Assembly: GCA_024277955.1 (NCBI GenBank) | Contig: JAJRUE010000338.1 | Span: 1-13,536, forward strand | Source of the DNA: Alphaproteobacteria bacterium | GTDB lineage: Bacteria > Pseudomonadota > Alphaproteobacteria > Rhodobacterales > Rhodobacteraceae | DNA length: 13,536 nt | Direction: 5' to 3' | Shown here: positions 6,362-12,029 of the stretch, piece after piece | Position numbering within the stretch: the stretch's first letter is position 1 | How the letters are laid out: the number at the start of each line of letters is the position of its first letter | Notes under the pieces: generated by a model | What the model was told of the DNA's origin: nothing | Database searches by the model: none | Seen by the model: only the letters and a program-made list of their open reading frames with translations | Program-made: the position numbers and the translations under genes

Positions 6362-6391
6362 GCGGCGGCGCTTCCTCCCTGGCGCTGCCGC
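6362..6391 (+). ncRNA. ccsR2: CcsR-like hairpin 2 (CCUCC loop)
   Basis: A 10-bp stem, GCGGCGGCGC with GCGCTGCCGC (one G-U pair), carries the loop TTCCTCCCTG at 6372-6381, identical to that of hairpin 1. It begins 3 nt after hairpin 1, so the two may form one double-hairpin RNA. Confidence 0.8.
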
Positions 6392-6428
6392 ACAAAAGCC
6401 GGCCAGAACGGCCGCAACGACGACGACA

Positions 6429-6450
6429 CGGGTTTTCCTCCCTGAACCCG
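6429..6450 (+). ncRNA. ccsR3: CcsR-like hairpin 3 (CCUCC loop)
   Basis: A 6-bp stem, CGGGTT with AACCCG, carries the same loop TTCCTCCCTG at 6435-6444. The 37 nt between hairpins 2 and 3 hold a weak GGCC...GGCC stem. RNase E-type processing between units would be expected by analogy with Rhodobacter. Confidence 0.78.
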
Positions 6451-6459
6451 AGACGTTGA

Positions 6460-6507
6460 CAGAAACGGCGGTGCCCCTCCTCCCTGGGCGCCGCCGTTTT
6501 CTGTTTT
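6460..6507 (+). ncRNA. ccsR4: CcsR-like hairpin 4, also the Rho-independent terminator
   Basis: A stem of about 14 bp from AAACGGCGG (6463-6471) to CCGCCGTTT (6491-6499), with one U-G pair, closes on CCC/GGG. Its loop region contains the full CCTCCTCCC motif (6476-6484), the name-giving motif of CcsR RNAs. It is followed by TTTTCTGTTTT, so it both ends the DUF1127-CcsR transcript and presents the last anti-Shine-Dalgarno loop. Confidence 0.8.
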
Positions 6508-6655
6508 GGGGGGCGTTTTGGCGGCTTCTGTCAGGGCGGTGGTTTTCCGGCGCGGGGCCGTGGCTCTGGCCGGGCCGTGGCGCGCGGCTCTCCAGGTTGT
6601 GAAGCGGCGCGGGCGGAAATCGGCTAGCATGGGGGCGATCATCGGAGAGCGCGCC

Positions 6656-9022
6656 TTGATTCGTCTGTGTCTGTTCCTGCTGCTGCTGGCCCAGCCCGCG
6701 CTTGGCCAGACGGCCGCCCCGTCGCCCGACCCGCCCGCGCCGCCGTCCGCGACCGGCGCGACCAACAGCCCTGCATCGCCCAGCGACCCGGCTGCGACCG
6801 CTGACCCGTCCACGCCCCCCGCCCCATCCACGCCCCCCGCCCCATCCACGCCCCCCGCCCCGCATGCGCCGGGGCTGAACCGGCTGGCCAAGGCCGCCTC
6901 GCCCTATCTGCGCCAGCACGCCGACAACCCGGTGGACTGGTATCCCTGGGGCGACGAGGCGCTGCAAAAGGCGCGCGCGGAAAACAAGCTGATCTTCGTT
7001 TCCGTCGGCTATGCCTCGTGCCACTGGTGCCATGTGATGCGCCGGGAAAGCTTTGAAAACGAAGATGTCGCCGCCTTCCTCAACCAGTTCTTCGTGTCGA
7101 TCAAGATCGACCGCGAACGCCGCCCGGACCTGGACGCGCAGTTCATGCTGGCGACCGAATCGCTGACCGGCAGCGGCGGCTGGCCGAACAACGTCTTTCT
7201 GACGCCCGATGGCGACCCGTTCTTTGGCGGCACCTATTTCCCGCCCGACCAGTTCCGCGCGACGCTGGTCCAGCTGGTGTCGCTGTGGCAGCGCGACCCG
7301 CAGGGGCTGCGGGCCCAGGGCGCGCGGGTAAGCGAGGTGCTGTCGGGCTACCTGACCCGCCGGGCCCAGGCGGCGGCGCTGACGCCTGCGGTGATCGCAG
7401 ACGCGCTGAGCCCGGTGCTGGCCGCGCTTGACCCGTTCAACGGCGGGCTGGGGGATGGCGCCAAGTTCCCGCGCGAATCGCTGTTCCTGTTCCTGCTGGC
7501 CGAGGCCGAGCGCAACCATGACGCGGACCTGCTGGCGGCGGTCACCGGGCTGCTGGACGGGATGATCCGCGGCGGCATCCACGACCAGGTCGGCGGCGGC
7601 TTTCACCGCTATACGGTGGATCCGGACTGGCAGGTGCCGCATTTCGAAAAGATGCTCTATACTCAGGCGCTGACCGGGCGGCTGCTGCTGCGCGCCTGGC
7701 GGATCACCGGAAAGGCGGCCTACCGGCGGGCGGCGGAACGCAGCTTCGACTATGTTCTGCGCGAGTTGCAGGCGCCCGGCGGCGGGTTCATGGCGGCGCA
7801 GGACGCGGATTCTGCCGGCCCGGACGGCGAACATGACGAGGGGCTCTATTACCTGTGGAGCGCGCCCGAAATGGCGGCGGCGGCGCCGGACGGGGCGCGG
7901 CTGGCCGAGATCTTCCAGATCACCGACGAAGGCGGGCTGGCCGGCGGGATCATGGTGCAGGCCGACGACGCGCCGGTGCTGGCCGGGATGCTGGGGCTCG
8001 ATGAAACGTCGTTCTACGCCTGGCTGGATGGCCAGCTGGCGGCACTGCGCGCGGCGCGCGACCGCCGGCCGCCCCCGGCCACCGACGAAAAGATCCTGAT
8101 GGGCTGGAACGGGGCGATGATCGCCACCCTGGCCGAAGCGGGCGCAACGCTCGGGCGGCCCGACTACCGCGCCGCGGCCGAACGGGCGGCGACCTTCGTG
8201 CTGGACCGGCTGGCGACCGGGTCGGGCTATGCGCGCAGCTGGTTCGACGGCCACCCCGGCACGCCGGCGCAGCTGGAAGACTACGCGGCCTTCGGGCTGG
8301 GGCTGGTGGCGCTGCACGACTACGCGCCGGACGCGCCCGCGCGCGCGGCCTGGCTGGCCAAGGCGCGCGCTATCGCCGATCGCATCGACGCGCTGTTCGG
8401 CGATGCCGGCGACGGGTTCCGGATGAACGCCCGGCCCGATGGGTTTTCGGCGATCATCCCGGTGGACGATGCGGAAATGCCTTCGGGCAACGCCATGGCG
8501 CTGCGGCTGTTCACGGCGCTGTCGCGGCGCATGCAGGCGCCCGAGATGCAGACCCTGGCGGTAGAGCTGGCGGCAGCGCTGTCGGGCCGGGCGCTGGAAG
8601 ACCCGGCCCAGCGCGCGGCGGTGCTGGACGCGGCGCAGGCGCTGCAGCACGGCGAAACCGGGCCGGTGCGCTTCGTGTCCGGCGGCAAGGTCCGCGTGGC
8701 GCGGGTGACGGGCGATACCGGCGCCTTTCGGGTCGAGATCGAGATCGCGCCGGGCTGGCACATCAACGCCCACGAGCCGCTGGAAGACTACTTCATCCCG
8801 ACCGAACTCAAGATCGGCGGGCGCGCGCTCGCAGCCTCGGCCTACCCGCCGGCGGTGGTCAAATCGCTGGGCTTCAATGCGCAGCCGCTGGCGCTCTACG
8901 AAGGCCGGCTGAGCCTGACGGCCCCGATCGCGCCGGGCGACCGCCGGGCCACACTTTCGTTGCAGGCCTGCAATGACGAAATCTGCCTGCCGCCGCAGGA
9001 TCTGCGCTTCACGCTCTGGTAA
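6656..9022 (+). CDS. Secreted DUF255/YyaL-like thioredoxin-domain protein with a DsbD-N-like C-terminus
   Basis: The family (YyaL, SPATA20) joins a thioredoxin-fold DUF255 domain to an (alpha/alpha)6-barrel like those of sugar epimerases; its biochemical role is poorly known. In the 788-aa product a signal peptide (about 1-17, MIRLCLFLLLLAQPALG) is followed by a Pro/Thr/Ser-rich linker to about 72. DUF255 then shows SPYLRQHADNPVDWYPWG, the redox motif CHWC at 122-125 and GGWP at 174-177. The barrel (about 220-640) includes FEKMLYTQA and DEKILMGWNG. The last 110 residues (GWHINAHEPLEDYFIPTEL, then ACNDEICLPP with Cys772 and Cys777) resemble the N-terminal domain of DsbD. The start chosen is TTG at 6656, with GGAGAG 6 nt upstream; ATG at 6629 would add 9 residues and spoil the signal peptide. 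The protein probably acts in periplasmic thiol redox; its substrate is unknown. Confidence 0.85.
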   Translation: MIRLCLFLLLLAQPALGQTAAPSPDPPAPPSATGATNSPASPSDPAATADPSTPPAPSTPPAPSTPPAPHAPGLNRLAKAASPYLRQHADNPVDWYPWGDEALQKARAENKLIFVSVGYASCHWCHVMRRESFENEDVAAFLNQFFVSIKIDRERRPDLDAQFMLATESLTGSGGWPNNVFLTPDGDPFFGGTYFPPDQFRATLVQLVSLWQRDPQGLRAQGARVSEVLSGYLTRRAQAAALTPAVIADALSPVLAALDPFNGGLGDGAKFPRESLFLFLLAEAERNHDADLLAAVTGLLDGMIRGGIHDQVGGGFHRYTVDPDWQVPHFEKMLYTQALTGRLLLRAWRITGKAAYRRAAERSFDYVLRELQAPGGGFMAAQDADSAGPDGEHDEGLYYLWSAPEMAAAAPDGARLAEIFQITDEGGLAGGIMVQADDAPVLAGMLGLDETSFYAWLDGQLAALRAARDRRPPPATDEKILMGWNGAMIATLAEAGATLGRPDYRAAAERAATFVLDRLATGSGYARSWFDGHPGTPAQLEDYAAFGLGLVALHDYAPDAPARAAWLAKARAIADRIDALFGDAGDGFRMNARPDGFSAIIPVDDAEMPSGNAMALRLFTALSRRMQAPEMQTLAVELAAALSGRALEDPAQRAAVLDAAQALQHGETGPVRFVSGGKVRVARVTGDTGAFRVEIEIAPGWHINAHEPLEDYFIPTELKIGGRALAASAYPPAVVKSLGFNAQPLALYEGRLSLTAPIAPGDRRATLSLQACNDEICLPPQDLRFTLW
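6809..6862 (+). repeat. Three 18-bp tandem repeats encoding STPPAP
   Basis: Three head-to-tail copies of TCCACGCCCCCCGCCCCA (the last ends in G) encode the hexapeptide STPPAP three times in the linker between signal peptide and thioredoxin domain. Copy number could vary between strains without breaking the frame. Confidence 0.9.
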
Positions 9023-9034
9023 GAGGGATTGCGC

Positions 9035-9078
9035 CGTGGCTGCGCCACGTCGCCCCGGGCGCGGGCTTTGCCCGCGCC
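9035..9078 (+). terminator. Two hairpins behind the DUF255 gene
   Basis: CGTGGC-TGC-GCCACG (9035-9049) and GGCGCGGGC-TTT-GCCCGCGCC (9058-9078, 9 bp) start 13 bp after the stop codon. The second is very stable, but no T-run follows, so they may act as a Rho-assisted terminator or 3'-end protector. Confidence 0.45.
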
Positions 9079-9134
9079 ATTGCCGTCACCAAAACCCCGA
9101 ACAATCCACGAAAAGCCGCCGGCCCCCGAAAAAC

Positions 9135-9207
9135 CCTTTCTTCTTTTCTCAAATATCCTCAGGGGGTGAATTGCGCCGCAGGCGCAAGAGGGGGCAGACT
9201 GCCCCCT
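9135..9207. repeat. Probable Rhodobacterales-type intergenic repeat with two hairpins
   Basis: A pyrimidine-rich stretch (CCCTTTCTTCTTTTCTC, from 9134) runs into AAATATCCTCAGGGGG. It is followed by the hairpins TTGCGCC-GCA-GGCGCAA (9171-9187) and AGGGGGCAG-A-CTGCCCCCT (9189-9207). Blocks of this form recur between genes in many Rhodobacterales genomes as I remember them. Only one copy is in the window, so repetition itself cannot be shown here. Confidence 0.4.
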
Positions 9208-9399
9208 GGAACGGCCCATCCCCCTCGCGCCATGCCGCGGCCACAAGCCCGGCAACAGACTTTCCGCCCCGCCTTTCTCAAACTCGATGCCCAGCACCAC
9301 AAAGGCGGAAACCGGCGGATGGCCGGTTCGAACCCAGCCTGGCAAGATATTGCACCGCAAAGGATGACCACCCCGCCGGGTCAGGCAAATTATCGACGG

Positions 9400-9428
9400 T
9401 TGTTATTACCCGGCGACCTGGCTATAAA
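9400..9428 (+). promoter_or_regulatory. Sigma-70-type promoter for the DUF1611-racemase operon
   Basis: TTGTTA (9400-9405) and TATAAA (9423-9428) are separated by 17 bp, the best promoter match in the window. The predicted start near 9435 leaves a leader of about 280 nt before the ATG at 9714. The -10 element is flanked by CCTGG (9417-9421) and CCAGG (9436-9440), a possible operator. Confidence 0.6.
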
Positions 9429-9644
9429 ACCGGAACCAGGGACTGTTGTTTTCTGCTATCTAGGCGCCACGCCTGTCGAAGCGAATTGCACTCCTCCACC
9501 ACAAAAACTTGGCAATGGTTCCCTTTTCGCGAGGGGGCTTGAATTTGCGGCCAAACCCGAGGTCATCGAGAGTGACCACGCCATTTGCGACGCACCGCCA
9601 TCCGTTTGTGTTGGGCAACCATGCGACCAATGACTGGGGAATGA

Positions 9645-9663
9645 AGCGCTGAAATCCAGCGCT
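9645..9663 (+). other. Hairpin in the leader of the DUF1611 gene
   Basis: AGCGCTG and CAGCGCT form a perfect 7-bp stem with a 5-nt loop, 50 bp before the start codon. No T-run follows. The rest of the leader from about 9435 holds no hairpin I can call strongly and matches no riboswitch class I recognise. Confidence 0.4.
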
Positions 9664-9713
9664 CTCCGCCATGACGCACCTGTCATGCGCTTATGTCACC
9701 CAAAGGATGAAAC

Positions 9714-10898
9714 ATGAAAACCGAAATCGAAACCGCCAAACTTGCCCTGCGCAACGTAAATGGCGTGCGACCGTCAACCGCCACCGAAACGGCACCGGCG
9801 TTGAAGGTCGCCGCCCCGCCAACCGCCGTGGTCTATTGCGAAGGAAACTTTGCAAAGGTCGATGGCAAGACCGCCAACGGCCTTGTCCGGCATTCTCAGG
9901 CCTATCGCATCGTTTCCGTCATCGACAGCGATTGCGACGGACAGGACAGCGGGCAGGTTCTGGACGATGCGGACAACCACATCCCGATCTTTGGCAATCT
10001 GGCGGCGGCCGTGGTTCATGAACCAACGGTTCCGGCCACGTTGATCTACGGGATGGCGCCGTCAACCGGAAAGCTCTCGACCGAGGATCGCGGCGTCATT
10101 CTCGAGGCGATCGCCCTTGGCATGAACATTGTCAGCGGGCTGCATGAATACCTCGGCGATGATCCCGAAATCGCCGGCGCCGCATCGGCCAGGGGGGTGA
10201 CGATCAGGGACATCCGCAAGCCCAGGCCCAGCAAGGACATGCGGCTGTTCGACGGCAGCGTTGCCGAGGTGAAAGCCCTGCGCATCGCGGTGCTTGGCAC
10301 CGATTGCGCCATCGGCAAGCGGACGACGGCGACGGTTCTGGCCCGCGCCCTGAACGCCGTCGGCATCAAGACCGTGCTTGTCGGCACCGGCCAGACCGGG
10401 CTGATGCAGGGGGCGAAATACGGCGTGGCGATGGACGCGGTGCCGCCGCAGTTCTGTTGCGGAGAACTCGAGCGCGCCATTGTTGCCGCCTCCGATGCCG
10501 AGCAGCCGGATGTCATCCTGATCGAAGGCCAGGGCGCGCTGAGCCATCCCGCCTTTTGCACATCGGCCTTTATCTTGCGGGGCAGCCAGCCCGATGCGGT
10601 GATCCTGCAACATGCGCCCAAGCGCGCGCATCGCTGCGACTTTCCCAAGATGCCCATGCCCGACCCGATCGACGAGATCGCCTTGATCGAGGGCTTTGCC
10701 GACACCAGGGTGATCGGCGTCACCATCAACCATGAATTCATGTCCGACGGCGAGGTCAGCGCCAGCATCATCGCCCAGTCCCACAAGCTGGGGCTGCCTG
10801 TCACCGACGCCTTGACCCGCCCGGCGGCGCGGCTTCTCGATATGGTGGTCTCGGCCTATCCGGGACTGAAACAGGGGCCGGTTGCGGCGGCGTCATGA
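9714..10898 (+). CDS. DUF1611 family P-loop protein, DgcN-like
   Basis: The DUF1611 family includes DgcN, described as a D-glutamate N-acetyltransferase in a marine D-glutamate catabolic pathway. The 394-aa product has about 35 variable N-terminal residues and an N-terminal alpha/beta domain. IVSGLHEYLGDDPE, a family hallmark, follows at 139-152. The C-terminal domain is P-loop-like: GTDCAIGKRT at 195-204, GTGQTG at 224-229, EGQGALSHP at 271-279 and LQHAPKRAHRCDFP at 298-311. The ATG at 9714 is supported by AAAGGA 6 nt upstream. It overlaps the racemase-family gene by 4 bp (ATGA), so both products probably act in one pathway. Known dgcN genes, as I recall, pair with dgcA, an enolase-superfamily racemase, so the PLP-type partner here suggests a different or broader substrate. 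Function beyond family level is inference. Confidence 0.82.
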   Translation: MKTEIETAKLALRNVNGVRPSTATETAPALKVAAPPTAVVYCEGNFAKVDGKTANGLVRHSQAYRIVSVIDSDCDGQDSGQVLDDADNHIPIFGNLAAAVVHEPTVPATLIYGMAPSTGKLSTEDRGVILEAIALGMNIVSGLHEYLGDDPEIAGAASARGVTIRDIRKPRPSKDMRLFDGSVAEVKALRIAVLGTDCAIGKRTTATVLARALNAVGIKTVLVGTGQTGLMQGAKYGVAMDAVPPQFCCGELERAIVAASDAEQPDVILIEGQGALSHPAFCTSAFILRGSQPDAVILQHAPKRAHRCDFPKMPMPDPIDEIALIEGFADTRVIGVTINHEFMSDGEVSASIIAQSHKLGLPVTDALTRPAARLLDMVVSAYPGLKQGPVAAAS

Positions 10899-11986
10899 TC
10901 GCACCGCGCATCGAGGTGGATCTGGCCAAGATACGCCACAACACGCGATACCTTGTTGATCGCCTGACATCCCGGGGGATCAGTGTCACCGCCGTGACCA
11001 AGGCGGTTTGCGGCCACCCCGGGATCGCGCAGGCGATGCTTGACGGTGGTGCCGTCGAACTTGGCGAATCGCGGCTGCGCAACGTGGAAAGGCTGCGCCA
11101 GGCGGGCATCACCGCCCCGATTGCCCTGATCCGCACCCCCATGGCCAGCCAGACCGATCAGGTCGTGCTGTGCTGCGACACCAGCTACAACACCGAAATC
11201 GAGGTGATCGCCCGCCTTGGGGCCGCGGCGCGCCGGAACGGATCGGTCCACAACATCGTGCTGATGGTTGAAATGGGCGACATGCGCGACGGGATCCTGC
11301 CCGAAAACCTCCAGGGTGTTGCCGCGCAGGTCCGCGCCCTGCCGGGTGTCGCCCTCACAGGCATTGGCGCAAACTATGCCTGTCTTGGCGGCGCCGTCCC
11401 CGACGCGGCGGGAATGGCGGGTTTTTCGGCAATCGCGCGTGAAACCGCTGCGGCCTGCGGACCCTGCATGGACACGGTATCGGGCGGCAATTCGGCCAAC
11501 CTGCCCTGGGCGCTTGGGCATGGGCCGAAAGGCTGCATCAACAACCTGCGGCTGGGCGAAGCGATCCTGCTGGGGGTCGAGCCTGTCTCTGGCGATCAAA
11601 TCGACGGGCTTCATACGGATGCGTTCACGCTCATCGCCGAGGTCATCGAAGCCAAGGTCAAGCCGGGGCCGACGGCCCTGCGCCCCGCCCCGGACCAGGT
11701 TCAACCGGTGCGCTCGATCGTTGCGATCGGAAAGCAGGACACTGATATATCCGGCCTCGCCTTGCCCGAGGGCATCACCTGCCTGGGCGCGACCAGTGAC
11801 CACATGGTCGTGCAGACGACAGCGGCTCGCCTGCGCGTTGGCGGCGAGGTCAGATTTCTGATGAACTACAGCGCCTTGATGCGCGCCATGGCCGCGCCCG
11901 ACATCGCGGCCGTGATGGTGGGCGACACACCGCCGCGCGAGCGTGACACCGCAAGCTGCGATGGCCCGCGCCTGGCCTTGGCGTGA
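10895..11986 (+). CDS. Alanine/ornithine racemase family PLP enzyme (fold type III)
   Basis: A single-domain PLP enzyme with the alanine racemase N-terminal TIM-barrel, of the subfamily that includes clostridial ornithine racemase. The 363-aa product opens with PRIEVDLAKIRHN and carries the expected PLP lysine at Lys36 (VTKAVCG). ELGESRLRNVERL is at about 55-67, and MVEMGDMRDG at about 124-133. A phosphate-binding SGGNS is at 196-200, and NNLRLGEAILLG at 216-227. No separate C-terminal beta domain of true Alr is seen. It likely racemises or epimerises a free or modified amino acid in the cytoplasm; the substrate cannot be read from sequence. Its ATG lies inside the end of the DUF1611 gene (ATGA), so translation is coupled. 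An YggS-type PLP homeostasis protein is unlikely, since those are about 230 aa. Confidence 0.82.
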   Translation: MIAPRIEVDLAKIRHNTRYLVDRLTSRGISVTAVTKAVCGHPGIAQAMLDGGAVELGESRLRNVERLRQAGITAPIALIRTPMASQTDQVVLCCDTSYNTEIEVIARLGAAARRNGSVHNIVLMVEMGDMRDGILPENLQGVAAQVRALPGVALTGIGANYACLGGAVPDAAGMAGFSAIARETAAACGPCMDTVSGGNSANLPWALGHGPKGCINNLRLGEAILLGVEPVSGDQIDGLHTDAFTLIAEVIEAKVKPGPTALRPAPDQVQPVRSIVAIGKQDTDISGLALPEGITCLGATSDHMVVQTTAARLRVGGEVRFLMNYSALMRAMAAPDIAAVMVGDTPPRERDTASCDGPRLALA

Positions 11987-12007
11987 GCCCGATCCACCAG
12001 ACGCCGG

Positions 12008-12029
12008 GACAGGAGACCTAGGGCCTGTC
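12008..12029. terminator. Hairpin at the convergent operon/uvrD junction
   Basis: GACAGG (12008-12013) and CCTGTC (12024-12029) flank a 10-nt loop containing CCTAGG. It sits between the racemase stop at 11986 and over the end of the helicase gene, where a bidirectional terminator would be expected. The stem is only 6 bp and neither side has a T-run. Confidence 0.3.

Noticed and set aside
6809..6862. Tandem repeat considered as a CRISPR-like or mobile repeat.
   Set aside because: The 18-bp units are contiguous with no spacers, keep the reading frame and encode a Pro-rich linker, so they are an in-gene tandem repeat.
6326..8773. Very long minus-strand open frame opposite the DUF255 gene.
   Set aside because: The composition (runs of Arg, Gln, His, Gly) is typical of the antisense of a high-GC gene. 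The plus strand has clear family motifs, a ribosome site and a signal peptide.
9323..9336. GGTTCGAACCC, resembling the T-arm of a tRNA, perhaps a tRNA remnant or attachment site.
   Set aside because: The flanking bases do not form a 5-bp T-stem on either strand, and no acceptor, D or anticodon arm is found nearby. The motif itself is a palindrome that can occur by chance.
8896..9360. A 154-codon minus-strand open frame overlapping the end of the DUF255 gene.
   Set aside because: It overlaps a well-supported gene on the opposite strand, runs through hairpins and repeat-like DNA, and its low-complexity Arg/Gly/Ser content matches an antisense shadow of GC-rich DNA.
9460..9672. A 70-codon minus-strand open frame starting at ATG 9672 with AGGTG a few bases upstream.
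   Set aside because: No recognised domain, and it lies opposite the proposed leader of the DUF1611 operon. Codon choice is only moderately host-like. It could be a real small gene, but nothing beyond the frame supports it.
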